The position numbers and the translations under genes were made by a program. This document shows, piece by piece, positions 27,471 to 37,168 of a stretch of DNA of 61,436 bases (its first letter is position 1; the number at the start of each line of letters is the position of its first letter). The notes under the pieces are model-generated. The model ran no database searches. It had not been told where the DNA came from and saw only the letters and a program-made list of their open reading frames with translations. Source of the stretch: Rhizobium sp. J15 (lineage in GTDB: Bacteria > Pseudomonadota > Alphaproteobacteria > Rhizobiales > Rhizobiaceae); the NCBI RefSeq assembly GCF_002531825.1, contig NZ_NWSX01000034.1, positions 1-61,436 of the forward strand, in the 5' to 3' direction.

Positions 27471-28301
27471 TTAGATCTGGCAGCAGCTTCGGAAGCGCTC
27501 GACGCAGGTGGCGATCACCTCGTCGGCCGGGCGTTTCCACCAGGTCTCGGCCGAAAAGATCTCCACTTCCTGCGCGCCGAAGAAACCGGCCGCCTCGATC
27601 ATCCGTCTTATGCCTTTGAGGTCGATCACGCCATCGCCCATCATGCCGCGGTCGAGCAGCATATCCTTCGTCGGCACCAGCCAGTCGCAGATGTGATGGG
27701 CGAAGATGCGTTTCATGCGTCCGGCGCGGGCGATCTGGTTGGCGAGGTCGGGATCCCACCAGACATGGTAGACGTCGATGGCGACGCCGACATCCTCGCC
27801 GAGCGGTTCGCACATGTCGAGCGCCTGAGCGAGCGTGTTCACGCAGGAGCGGTCGGCGGCATACATCGGATGCAGCGGCTCGATGGCGAGTTTCACGCCT
27901 GATGCCTGCGCATGCGGCAGCACGGCGGCGATGCCATCGAACACCATCTGTCGGGCCGCGACGATATCCCTCGACGCGCCCGGCAACCCGCCGACGACGA
28001 GCACGAGGCAATCAGCGGAAAAGGCAGCCGCCTCGTCGATGGCGCGCCTGTTGTCGTCGAGGTTCTTCTGCCAGTCGGCCTCGGTTGCCGCGGGAAAGAA
28101 GCCGCCGCGGCAAAGACCGGTCAGCTTGATGCCGTTGGATTTGACGATCCTGACCGCCTCGTCGAGACCGGCCTTGGCGACCTGGTCGCGCCACGGCGCG
28201 ATCGAGGTGATGCCGTGCTTCAGGCAGATGTCGACGGCTTCGGCAAAGCCGCATTGCTCGCGGATCGTCGCCAGATTGATCGAAAGTCCCTCGACCTGCA
28301 T
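27471..28301 (-). CDS. Sugar phosphate isomerase/epimerase family TIM-barrel protein
   Basis: A 276-aa protein of the xylose isomerase-like AP2Ec family. The metal-binding acids sit in the expected places: LAIEPLHP (Glu), AIDVYHVWWD (Asp, His), HHICDW (His, Asp) and a final Glu in QEVEIFS. Family members isomerise or epimerise sugars, keto-inositols or 3-keto-glycosides. Paired with Gfo/Idh/MocA enzymes they often take part in oxidation-led cleavage of glycosides or cyclitols. GGAGGAGA precedes the ATG. The gap to the next gene is about 40 bases. Confidence 0.87.
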   Translation of the reverse strand: MQVEGLSINLATIREQCGFAEAVDICLKHGITSIAPWRDQVAKAGLDEAVRIVKSNGIKLTGLCRGGFFPAATEADWQKNLDDNRRAIDEAAAFSADCLVLVVGGLPGASRDIVAARQMVFDGIAAVLPHAQASGVKLAIEPLHPMYAADRSCVNTLAQALDMCEPLGEDVGVAIDVYHVWWDPDLANQIARAGRMKRIFAHHICDWLVPTKDMLLDRGMMGDGVIDLKGIRRMIEAAGFFGAQEVEIFSAETWWKRPADEVIATCVERFRSCCQI

Positions 28302-28331
28302 CTCATTCTCCTCCCATTGCCATGCTGGCGC

Positions 28332-29495
28332 TCAGTGAACGCCGTGAACGGCAAGCACTTGTTTCATGCGCGCCGTCGCGAGTTCCGGATCGGCCAGCAC
28401 CCGCGCCTTGTCGGCCAGGCGGAAGAGTTCGGCCAGATGCGTGAGCGAGCGCGTGCTCTGCTGGCCGCCGACCATGACAAAATGGTCCTGCAGGCCGTTG
28501 AGATAGGCGAGGAAGACGACGCCGGTCTTGTAGAAGCGGGTCGGCGCCTTGAAGATGTGGCGCGACAGCGGCACCGTCGGCTCGAGCAGATCGAAGAATT
28601 CGTGATTGCTCTTGCGGTCGAGAGCGTCGAGCGCGGCCGACGCTGCCGGCGCGATCGCATCGAAAATGCCGAGCAGTGCGTCGGAATGGCCCTCTTCGTC
28701 GCCGGCGATCAGTTCAGCATAGTTGAAATCGTCGCCGGTATACATGCGCACGCCCTTCGGCAGGCGGCGGCGCATGGTCACTTCCTTCTCCTTGGAAAGG
28801 AGCGAGATCTTGATGCCGTCGACCTTGGCGGCATTGGCTTCGATCACCTCAAGGCAGGTTTCCATGGCCTTCAGGTGGTCGCCATTGCCCCAATATCCCT
28901 CGAGTGCCGGGTCGAACATCTCTCCCAGCCAATGGATGATGACGGGTTCCTTGACCTGGCGGAGGATGCGGTCATAGACCTTGATATAATCGTCCGGCCC
29001 CTTGGCGGCGACGGCAAGCGCCCGGCTCGCCATCAGGATGATGCGCCCGCCGGCCGCCTCCACCGTTTCGATCTGCTCTTCATAGGCCTTGATGATCGTG
29101 TCGATGGTCACATCAGGACCGGGCGACAGATGGTCGGTGCCGGCGCCGCAGGCGATCAGCGCATCCTTGCGCCCGGCCGCCTCGCCGAGCGCCCGGCGGA
29201 TGAGATCGCGCGCCTCCGGCCAGCCGAGGCCCATGCCGCGCTGCGCCGTATCCATCGCTTCGGCAACGCCGAGGCCGAGATCCCAGAGCCGGTGGCGGAA
29301 GGCGAGCGTCCGCTCCCAATCGATTGCCGGCGTCAGCCAGGGATCGTTGTCGGCAAGCGGATCGGCGACGACATGCGCCGCCGCAAAGGCGATGCGCGGA
29401 AAACTCTTGGCGTCGCGCTTTTTCAGTTCGATCGGTGTGCCGGTGAGCGTGTAGGGGACGATCTTGCCGTCCAAGGGAAGATTGATCGTCGTCAC
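28332..29495 (-). CDS. DUF993 family (dihydrodipicolinate synthase-like) protein
   Basis: A 387-aa soluble protein of the DUF993 group, which has the TIM-barrel look of DHDPS/NAL-type lyases. Recognisable stretches are IACGAGTDHL near 117, VIIHWLGEMFDPAL, KVDGIKISLL (a lysine where the Schiff-base Lys of DHDPS would be) and RMYTGDDFNY. An aldolase or lyase role on a keto-sugar acid is plausible but unproven. It lies 3 bases after the upstream oxidoreductase and 30 bases before the isomerase gene, within one operon. Confidence 0.8.
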   Translation of the reverse strand: MTTINLPLDGKIVPYTLTGTPIELKKRDAKSFPRIAFAAAHVVADPLADNDPWLTPAIDWERTLAFRHRLWDLGLGVAEAMDTAQRGMGLGWPEARDLIRRALGEAAGRKDALIACGAGTDHLSPGPDVTIDTIIKAYEEQIETVEAAGGRIILMASRALAVAAKGPDDYIKVYDRILRQVKEPVIIHWLGEMFDPALEGYWGNGDHLKAMETCLEVIEANAAKVDGIKISLLSKEKEVTMRRRLPKGVRMYTGDDFNYAELIAGDEEGHSDALLGIFDAIAPAASAALDALDRKSNHEFFDLLEPTVPLSRHIFKAPTRFYKTGVVFLAYLNGLQDHFVMVGGQQSTRSLTHLAELFRLADKARVLADPELATARMKQVLAVHGVH

Positions 29496-29498
29496 GGC

Positions 29499-30647
29499 TC
29501 AGAACTCCAGTGTGGGAACGTCGAGCCAGCGGCGTTCGGCCCAGGATTTCAGCCCGAGCTCGGCCAGCTGCACGCCCTTGGCGCCGGCTTCGAGCCCGTA
29601 GGGCCACGGCGCATCTTCGACGACGTGGCGGATGAACATTTCCCACTGCGCCTTGAAGCCGTTGTCGAAGGCCTGCGTGTCCGGAACTTCGTCCCAGGTC
29701 TTGTAGAAATCGATAGTCTGCGGCTGGTCGGGGTTCCAGACCGGCTTCGGCGTGTTGACGCGATGCTGGCTCCAGCATTTCGTCAGGCCGGCGACGGCCG
29801 AACCATGCGTGCCGTCGACCTGGAAGGTGACGAGATCGTCGCGGCGCACGCGCACCGCCCAGGAGGAGTTGACCTGCGCGATCACGCCGCCTTCGAGTTC
29901 GAAGGTCGCATAAGCCGCGTCATCGGTGTCGCAGTCATAAGGCTTGCCCTGCTCGTCGATGCGCTGCGGAATATGGGTGGCGCCGAGGCAGGAGACGGCC
30001 TTGACCTCGCCGAACAGGTTGTCGAGCACGTAGCGCCAGTGGCAGAGCATGTCGAGAATGATGCCGCCGCCGTCGCCCTTGCGGTAGTTCCAGGAGGGGC
30101 GCTGGGCCGGCACGCCCCAATCGCCCTCGAAGACCCAGTAGCCGAATTCGCCGCGCACCGAGAGGATCTTGCCGAAGAAGCCGGAATCCCTGAGCAGCGC
30201 CAGCTTGCGCAGGCCGGGCAGGAAGAGCTTGTCCTGCACGACGCCGTGTTTGAGCCCGGAACGGCGCGCCTTGCGGGCGAGATCGATCGCCACCTGCAGA
30301 TCGTCGGAAATCGGCTTTTCGCAATAGACGTGCTTGCCGGCGTCGAGCGCCTTGGACAGAAGCTCGGCGCGCATCAGCGTCGTGCCGGCGTCGAAGAAGA
30401 CGGTGTCGTCGGGATTGGCGAGCGCAGCATCGAGATCGGTCGACCAGCGCTTGATGTTATGCTTCTTCGCCAGCTCTTCCATCTTGGCGCCGTTGCGGCC
30501 GACGATGATCGGATCGATCTCGAGTTTCTCGCCCGATTTCAGCGTGATGCCGCCCTGGTCGCGGAAGGCCAGGATCGAGCGCACCAAGTGCTGGTTGTAA
30601 CCCATGCGGCCGGTGACGCCGTGCAAGATGATACCCAAGCGTGCCAT
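29499..30647 (-). CDS. Gfo/Idh/MocA family oxidoreductase
   Basis: A 382-aa NAD(P)-dependent oxidoreductase and first gene of the four-gene operon. The N-terminal Rossmann strand is LGIILHGVTGRMG, with an unusual loop after it. The EKP motif is in VYCEKPISDD. GGGIILDMLCHWRYVL carries the family's active-site His and Asp region. The other oxidoreductase of the operon and the one at 34.9 kb are only distantly similar, so each may act on a different intermediate. The promoter region upstream has one of the three shared operators. Confidence 0.88.
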   Translation of the reverse strand: MARLGIILHGVTGRMGYNQHLVRSILAFRDQGGITLKSGEKLEIDPIIVGRNGAKMEELAKKHNIKRWSTDLDAALANPDDTVFFDAGTTLMRAELLSKALDAGKHVYCEKPISDDLQVAIDLARKARRSGLKHGVVQDKLFLPGLRKLALLRDSGFFGKILSVRGEFGYWVFEGDWGVPAQRPSWNYRKGDGGGIILDMLCHWRYVLDNLFGEVKAVSCLGATHIPQRIDEQGKPYDCDTDDAAYATFELEGGVIAQVNSSWAVRVRRDDLVTFQVDGTHGSAVAGLTKCWSQHRVNTPKPVWNPDQPQTIDFYKTWDEVPDTQAFDNGFKAQWEMFIRHVVEDAPWPYGLEAGAKGVQLAELGLKSWAERRWLDVPTLEF

Positions 30648-30710
30648 TTTTTCCTCCCTGCAATCTTTTGCGGCGGGAGCGGGCGTCCTGGCCCGGCCCT
30701 CCCAAGTCGG

Positions 30711-30755
30711 TAACTAAACGGTTACTTGATGGCAGAAGAGCGGCGAGCCTGTCAA
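30711..30755 (-). promoter_or_regulatory. Promoter and operator of the oxidoreductase/DUF993 operon
   Basis: On the minus strand a TTGACA hexamer (30755-30750) is followed 25 bases on by the dyad GTAAC-N6-GTTAC (30710-30725; core TAACTAAACGGTTA on the plus strand). The same dyad in the same geometry occurs at 31.6 kb and 43.7 kb. The site would overlap the transcription start, as repressor sites do. The -10 hexamer is poorly defined. Confidence 0.6.
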
Positions 30756-30778
30756 TAGTCAAATCCTGCTTTCGCTAT

Positions 30779-31456
30779 TCAGCGCTTGATCGAGGCGAGC
30801 GTGACGTGGACGATATGGCTTTCCCAGGCGTTGAGATTGGCCGGCTCGATCAGGTCGCGGCCGAAGATCGTCGAGAGCGTGTACTGGTTGGAAAGGTAGA
30901 AATAGCCGAGCGAGGCGATCGTCAGGTAGACATGCAGCGGATCGGCGGTCTCGATGAAGACGCCCTGCTTCTTTCCCCGCTCGAGCACTTGGGAAAGCTC
31001 GCCGATCAGATGCGAATGCAGCTCCTTGAGCCGGATGGACTGGCGCAGCCACCGGGCACGATGCAGGTTTTCCGTGCCGAGCAGACTCAGAAATTCCGGA
31101 TGCTGGAGGAAGTAGCGCCAGGTGAAGAGCGCAAGCTCGCTGATGCCTTCCTCCGGGCTGCGGTCGCCGATATGGAGCGCCCGCTCGGCGGTACGGATGC
31201 CGACATAGGCTTCCTCGAGCACCTTGAGGTAGAGCTGCTCCTTGTCGCCGAAATAATGATAGAGCATGCGCTTGTTGGTGCCGGCCCGTTCGGCGATGGC
31301 GTCGACGCGGGCGCCGCCCATGCCGTTTTCGGCGAATTCCCGGGTCGCCGCTTCAAGGATCGCCGCGCGCGTCCGCTCCGGATCGCGCTGGGCCGTCCGT
31401 TCCGTGGATGGCCGCCGCGCCTGTTTCTTTCCGCTATTTCCCCCGCCGTCGTTCAT
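30779..31456 (-). CDS. TetR family transcriptional regulator
   Basis: A 225-aa repressor-type protein. The N-terminal TetR helix-turn-helix is at about 27-75 (ILEAATREFAENGMGGARVD, then KRMLYHYFGDKEQLY). The C-terminal helical ligand domain contains ENLHRARWLRQS, as in TetR_C family regulators of nutrient catabolism. The start is placed at 31456 (MNDGGG); the reading frame is open far upstream but those residues lie antisense to the transporter gene. It is divergent from the sugar ABC operon. The dyads at 31646, 30711 and 43715 are its best candidate targets. Confidence 0.85.
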   Translation of the reverse strand: MNDGGGNSGKKQARRPSTERTAQRDPERTRAAILEAATREFAENGMGGARVDAIAERAGTNKRMLYHYFGDKEQLYLKVLEEAYVGIRTAERALHIGDRSPEEGISELALFTWRYFLQHPEFLSLLGTENLHRARWLRQSIRLKELHSHLIGELSQVLERGKKQGVFIETADPLHVYLTIASLGYFYLSNQYTLSTIFGRDLIEPANLNAWESHIVHVTLASIKR

Positions 31457-31613
31457 CGTTCCATCCCTGTCTTCACATGTTGCGCTCATAAGCCTTCGGT
31501 GCGAAATTGTAAAAACCGAATTTGGAAGGGCTGCCCGCTGGAACAGAATGCTTGGAGCATGATGTCGCCCGAACCCGCTGACGCATTTCGCCACCATGCT
31601 CTGACCGACACCG

Positions 31614-31659
31614 CTTGACAGGCTTGCCGCTTTGCTCGTAGCTTGTAACCAATTAGTTA
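31614..31659 (+). promoter_or_regulatory. Promoter and operator of the sugar ABC transporter operon
   Basis: CTTGAC (31614-31619) resembles a rhizobial -35 hexamer. The dyad TAACCAATTAGTTA (31646-31659) begins 26 bases after it, overlapping the expected transcription start. On the minus strand it reads TAACTAATTGGTTA, which matches the 30.7-kb site at 12 of 14 positions. It lies in the divergent tetR/transporter promoter, 62 bases before the transporter start. Confidence 0.6.
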
Positions 31660-31720
31660 TTTGCGCAAGCAAAACTAGTTTGGAAGCGTGTGGAGGCGCT
31701 TCCCTTTGGAGGAGGAAAAA

Positions 31721-33007
31721 ATGACTCTGCGTGTAAACAGACGTAATTTCGTGGCCGGAGGCGCAGCCCTTCTGTCGCTTTCGGCGCTTGGAACCAGCGC
31801 CTTGGCACAGGAAACGCGCCTGCGTCTCCTGTGGTGGGGCTCGCAGCCGCGCGCCGACCGCACCAACAAGGTGTCGCAGCTCTATCAGACGAAGAATCCC
31901 GGCACGTCGATCACCGGCGAATTCCTCGGCTGGGGCGATTACTGGCCGCGCCTTGCGACCCAGGTCGCCGGCCGCAATGCGCCGGACGTCATCCAGATGG
32001 ACTACCGCTACATCGTGCAATATGCGCGGCGCGGCGCGCTTGCTCCGCTCGAATCCTACATGCCGGCCAAGCTCAACCTCGACGATTTCGACAAGGCCCA
32101 GATCGAGGGCGGCAGCGTCGACGGCCATCTCTATGGCGTCAGCCTTGGTGCGAATTCCGCCGCCACGGTGCTGAACACCACCGCCTTCAAGGAAGCCGGC
32201 GTCGATCTGCCGACGCAGGCGACCACCTGGGATGAATTCGCCCGCATGGGTGCGGAAATCACCAAGGCCGGCAAGCGCAAGGGCATGTTCGGCCTCGCCG
32301 ACGGCAGCGGCGGCGAACCGTTGTTCGAAAACTGGCTGCGCCAGCGCGGCAAGGCGCTCTATACCGCCGACGGCAAGATCGGCTTCGCCGTGGACGACGC
32401 ATCGGAATGGTACGACATGTGGGCGAAGTTCCGTGAGGCCGGCGCCTGCGTTCCAGCCGATATCCAGGCTCTCGACAAGAACGATATCGAAACGAACACA
32501 GTGTCGCTCGGCAAATCTGCGGCCGGTTTTGCCCATTCCAATCAGTTCGTTGCCTATCAGGCGATGAACAAGGACAAGCTGGCGCTCACCAACTACATGC
32601 GCATCAAGGCGGATTCGAAGGGCGGCCACTATCGCAAGCCTTCGATGTTCTTCTCTGTTTCGGCCCAGTCGAAAGCGATCGACTTGGCCGTGGACTACAT
32701 CAACTTCTTCGTCAAGAATCCCGAGGCAGTGCTGCTCTTGGATGTCGAACGCGGCATTCCGGAATCGGCGGCCATGCGCGAGGTCGTCGCGGCGAAGCTC
32801 GATGAGAACGGCAAGGTTGCATTGGCCTATGTCAGCGGTCTCGGCGATCTCGCCGGCAAATTGCCGCCGCCGCCGCCGGTCGGCGCCGGTGAAGGCGAGC
32901 TGATGCTGCGAAACATCGCCGAACAGGTCGGTTTCGGACAACTGTCTCCCGCCGACGGCGGCAAACAGCTGGTCACCGAAATCACGCAGATTCTCGCACG
33001 AGGCTGA
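31721..33007 (+). CDS. ABC transporter sugar-binding protein
   Basis: A 428-aa family-1 solute-binding protein with a Tat-type leader (NRRNFVAGGAALLSLSALG) and a mature start LRLLWWGSQPRADRT. GGAGGAGGAAAAA precedes the ATG at 31721. It delivers an oligosaccharide or uronide to the permeases encoded next. It is a paralogue of the orphan binding protein at 20.8-22.1 kb. It is the first gene of an operon running through two permeases, an oxidoreductase and the ATPase; its own promoter carries the shared operator. Confidence 0.93.
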   Translation: MTLRVNRRNFVAGGAALLSLSALGTSALAQETRLRLLWWGSQPRADRTNKVSQLYQTKNPGTSITGEFLGWGDYWPRLATQVAGRNAPDVIQMDYRYIVQYARRGALAPLESYMPAKLNLDDFDKAQIEGGSVDGHLYGVSLGANSAATVLNTTAFKEAGVDLPTQATTWDEFARMGAEITKAGKRKGMFGLADGSGGEPLFENWLRQRGKALYTADGKIGFAVDDASEWYDMWAKFREAGACVPADIQALDKNDIETNTVSLGKSAAGFAHSNQFVAYQAMNKDKLALTNYMRIKADSKGGHYRKPSMFFSVSAQSKAIDLAVDYINFFVKNPEAVLLLDVERGIPESAAMREVVAAKLDENGKVALAYVSGLGDLAGKLPPPPPVGAGEGELMLRNIAEQVGFGQLSPADGGKQLVTEITQILARG

Positions 33008-33013
33008 TCCCGT

Positions 33014-33973
33014 ATGAGCAATGCGATGCGCACGCCCGCAGGGGCCATAAATGTGGAAAGATATCAGGGGGCCATGGCCGAGGGACGCTTCCGGCGTCTC
33101 TGGAATGCCAATGCCCCCGGCTATCTTTTCCTCCTGCCATGGCTTGTCGGCTTTTTCGGGCTGACGCTCGGGCCGGCCCTGATTTCGCTCTACCTCTCCT
33201 TCACCGACTTCGACATGCTGCAGTCGCCGCGGTGGGTGGGAATGGCGAATTACGTGCGCATCGCCACGGCGGATCCGAAATTCTCGGCCGCCATGCACGT
33301 CACCCTGACTTATGTTGTCTTCTCGGTGCCGTTCAAACTGACCTTCGCCTTGCTGGTCGCTATGGCGCTGAACCGCGGCCTGCGCGGCCTGACCTTCTAT
33401 CGCGCCGTCTTCTACCTCCCTTCCTTGTTGGGCGGCAGCGTGGCGATCGCCGTGCTCTGGCGCCAGCTTTTCGCTAGCGATGGTCTCGTCAATGCCGCAC
33501 TCTCGCAGTTCGGCATCGAAGGTCCGAGCTGGATTTCGCATCCGAACTATTCGATCTACACGCTGGTGGCGCTGTCGGTCTGGCAGTTCGGCTCGCCGAT
33601 GATTATTTTCCTCGCCGGCCTGCGCCAGATTCCCCAGGATATGTATGAGGCCGCAAGCCTCGACGGCGCCTCGAAATTCCGCCAATTCTACAAGATCACC
33701 CTGCCGCTTCTGACGCCGGTGATCTTCTTCAACGCCGTCGTCCAGACCATTGATGCCTTCAAGGCTTTCACGCCCGCCTTCATCATCTCAGGCGGCACCG
33801 GTGGTCCGATCAATTCGACGCTGTTCTACACGCTCTACCTCTATCAGGAAGCCTTCGGCAATTTCCGCATGGGCTATGCCTCGGCGCTCGCCTGGATCCT
33901 GGTGCTGATCATCGCCGTTTTCACCGCTTTCTCTTTCCTGACCTCGCGTTATTGGGTGCACTACGATGACTGA
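33014..33973 (+). CDS. Sugar ABC transporter permease (MalF/UgpA type)
   Basis: A 319-aa inner-membrane protein with six predicted helices, the first at about 36-58 (YLFLLPWLVGFFGLTLGPAL). The EAA loop is EAASLDGASKFRQFYKITLP near residue 213, which docks on the ATPase. The start at 33014 has only a weak ribosome site; ATG at 33074 (MAEGRF), preceded by CAGGGGG, is an alternative. It forms a heterodimer with the next gene product, whose start overlaps it by 8 bases. Confidence 0.92.
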   Translation: MSNAMRTPAGAINVERYQGAMAEGRFRRLWNANAPGYLFLLPWLVGFFGLTLGPALISLYLSFTDFDMLQSPRWVGMANYVRIATADPKFSAAMHVTLTYVVFSVPFKLTFALLVAMALNRGLRGLTFYRAVFYLPSLLGGSVAIAVLWRQLFASDGLVNAALSQFGIEGPSWISHPNYSIYTLVALSVWQFGSPMIIFLAGLRQIPQDMYEAASLDGASKFRQFYKITLPLLTPVIFFNAVVQTIDAFKAFTPAFIISGGTGGPINSTLFYTLYLYQEAFGNFRMGYASALAWILVLIIAVFTAFSFLTSRYWVHYDD

Positions 33974-34853
33974 GATGACCGCTTCCGTCACCGCGGCCAG
34001 GCCGCCATCGGATATCACCAAACGCAGCCTGCCGGCGTCGCTCATCATCCACGCCCTGCTGATCGCCGCATCGCTTCTGATGGTCTATCCGCTGTTGTGG
34101 ATGGTTTCGGCATCGGTCAGGCCGGAAACCGAGATATTCTCGTCGACCTCGCTCATTCCGTCGTCGATCGATTTCTCCTCCTATGCGCGCGGCTGGGTCG
34201 GCCTCGATGTCAGCTTCGGCCGGTTCTTCTGGAATTCGCTCGTCATTTCGCTGCTGGTGGTGACCGGCAATGTCATCGCCTGTTCGCTGACGGCCTACGC
34301 CTTCGCGCGGCTGCGTTTCGCTGGCCGGAACTTCTGGTTCGCGATCATGCTCGGCACGCTGATGATCCCCTATCACGTGACGCTGATCCCGCAATATGTG
34401 CTCTTTCTCAACCTCGGCTGGGTCAACACCATCCTGCCGCTCGTCGTGCCGAAGTTCCTGGCAAGTGACGCCTTCTTCATCTTCCTGATGGTGCAGTTCT
34501 TCCGCGGCATCCCGCGCGAACTCGACGAGGCGGCGATGATGGACGGCTGCAGCGCCTGGCGCATCTATTGGAAGATCATGCTGCCGCTCTCGCTGCCGGT
34601 GCTGGCGACCGCCGCCATCTTCTCCTTCATCTGGACCTGGGACGATTTCTTCGGTCCGCTGATCTACCTGAACGACATGAACACCTACACGATCCAGCTC
34701 GGCCTGCGCACCTTTGTGGATTCCACCAGCGCATCGGATTGGGGCGGACTCTTCGCCATGTCGACGTTGACCCTCGTGCCGGTGTTCTTCTTCTTCCTGT
34801 TCTTCCAGCGCCTGCTGATCGAAGGCATCGCCACGACGGGCATGAAACGCTGA
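33966..34853 (+). CDS. Sugar ABC transporter permease (MalG/UgpE type)
   Basis: A 295-aa inner-membrane protein with six predicted helices. The EAA loop is DEAAMMDGCSAWRIYWKIML near residue 197. It pairs with the preceding permease to form the channel of a carbohydrate uptake transporter (CUT1). It overlaps the preceding gene by 8 bases. Its TGA stop shares a base with a possible ATG of the oxidoreductase gene. Confidence 0.92.
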   Translation: MTEMTASVTAARPPSDITKRSLPASLIIHALLIAASLLMVYPLLWMVSASVRPETEIFSSTSLIPSSIDFSSYARGWVGLDVSFGRFFWNSLVISLLVVTGNVIACSLTAYAFARLRFAGRNFWFAIMLGTLMIPYHVTLIPQYVLFLNLGWVNTILPLVVPKFLASDAFFIFLMVQFFRGIPRELDEAAMMDGCSAWRIYWKIMLPLSLPVLATAAIFSFIWTWDDFFGPLIYLNDMNTYTIQLGLRTFVDSTSASDWGGLFAMSTLTLVPVFFFFLFFQRLLIEGIATTGMKR

Positions 34854-34876
34854 TGGCGGCAATGGGAAAGAGTGAC

Positions 34877-35950
34877 ATGAGCATCAAGACGGTCGCGATC
34901 GTCGGCTGCGGCATCGGCCGCTCCCACATCGTCGAAGGTTACCTGCCGCATGCCGACAAGTTCAAGGTCGTGGCAATCTGCGATCTGAACGTTGAGCGGT
35001 TGGCTGCGGTCGGCGATGAGTTCGGCATCGAGCGCCGCACCACCTCCTTTGCGGAGCTGCTGGCCGACGATACGATCGACATCATCGATATCTGCACCCC
35101 TCCCGGCGCGCATCTGGAGCAGGTGGTCGCAGCACTTTCTGCCGGCAAGCATGTCGTTTGCGAAAAGCCGCTGACCGGCTCGCTCGCCGGCGTCGATACG
35201 ATCATGGAAGCGGAAAAGAACGCCAAGGGCGTGCTGATGCCGATCTTCCAATATCGCTATGGCGACGGCATCCAGAAGGCCAAGCGGATCATCGATGCCG
35301 GCATTGCCGGCAAGCCCTATACGGCTTCCGTCGAAACCTTCTGGCTGCGCAAACCGGAATATTACGCCGTGCCCTGGCGCGGAAAATGGGCGACCGAGCT
35401 CGGCGGCGTGCTCGTCACCCATGCGCTGCATCTGCACGACATGCTGATGCATCTGATGGGCCCGGCGGCAAGGGTTTTCGGCCGCGTCGCCACCCGCGTC
35501 AACGATATCGAGGTCGAGGACTGCGCCTCCGCCAGCCTGCTGATGGAAAACGGTGCCTTCGTCTCGCTGTCCTGCACGCTTGGATCGCAGGAACAGTTGA
35601 GCCGGCTGAGGCTGCACTTCGAGAACGTCACCTTCGAAAGCACGCACGAGCCCTACACGCCGGGCAAGGACCCCTGGAAGATCATCGCGGCCAATGATGA
35701 CGTCAGGGAAAAGATCGACCGTGTGGTCGGCGATTGGCAGCCGGTCGCGCCGCGGTTCACCACCCAGATGGCCCAGTTCCACGCCTTCCTCAGCGGCAAT
35801 GGACCGCTGCCGGTGACAACGCAGGATGCGCGCCGCGCACTCGAGCTTGTCACCGCTATCTACCAATCCTCCGACAGTGGTGCCGAAGTGCCGCTGCCGG
35901 TCGGTCCCGACAGTCCGAAATACGCCGATTGGCGCGCAAGAACCAGGTAA
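34877..35950 (+). CDS. Gfo/Idh/MocA family oxidoreductase
   Basis: A 357-aa NAD(P)-dependent oxidoreductase (MSIKTVAIVGCGIGRSH at the start). EKP lies in VVCEKPLTGS, and the substrate domain has GGVLVTHALHLHDMLMHLMG with the catalytic Asp/His. The start at 34877 follows GGGAAAGAG; an upstream in-frame ATG at 34853 overlaps the permease stop (TGATG) and would also couple translation. Its place inside the transporter operon suggests that the imported sugar, or its first product, is the substrate. Confidence 0.88.
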   Translation: MSIKTVAIVGCGIGRSHIVEGYLPHADKFKVVAICDLNVERLAAVGDEFGIERRTTSFAELLADDTIDIIDICTPPGAHLEQVVAALSAGKHVVCEKPLTGSLAGVDTIMEAEKNAKGVLMPIFQYRYGDGIQKAKRIIDAGIAGKPYTASVETFWLRKPEYYAVPWRGKWATELGGVLVTHALHLHDMLMHLMGPAARVFGRVATRVNDIEVEDCASASLLMENGAFVSLSCTLGSQEQLSRLRLHFENVTFESTHEPYTPGKDPWKIIAANDDVREKIDRVVGDWQPVAPRFTTQMAQFHAFLSGNGPLPVTTQDARRALELVTAIYQSSDSGAEVPLPVGPDSPKYADWRARTR

Positions 35951-35984
35951 ACGGCCAAGTAACCGGCCAAAGTAACCGGCAACA
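35947..35984 (+). repeat. Three imperfect 12-13-bp tandem repeats before the ABC ATPase gene
   Basis: GTAAACGGCCAA, GTAACCGGCCAAA and GTAACCGGCAACA follow each other directly. The first contains the TAA stop of the oxidoreductase gene. The GTAAC words resemble half of the operators upstream of the regulon, but no matching GTTAC half is present. Confidence 0.7.
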
Positions 35985-35999
35985 GAGGGTTTTGAGACG

Positions 36000-37076
<1,077 letters not shown>

Positions 37077-37168
37077 CCCGGTGGCGCTGCGCGTGTGCGG
37101 AAGCGCGCGCCGCTTGACAGCCGATCCTCCTCTGTCCCATCATTTCGAGATGGGCGAGGGGGATGAGC

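Noticed and set aside
27912..30713. A 933-codon open frame on the plus strand
   Set aside because: It is antisense to three genes with recognised families. Long antisense frames are common in high-GC rhizobial DNA.
30779..33685. A 968-codon open frame on the minus strand reaching upstream from the TetR gene
   Set aside because: Only the last 225 codons look like protein; the rest is antisense to the binding-protein and permease genes, whose family motifs are clear.
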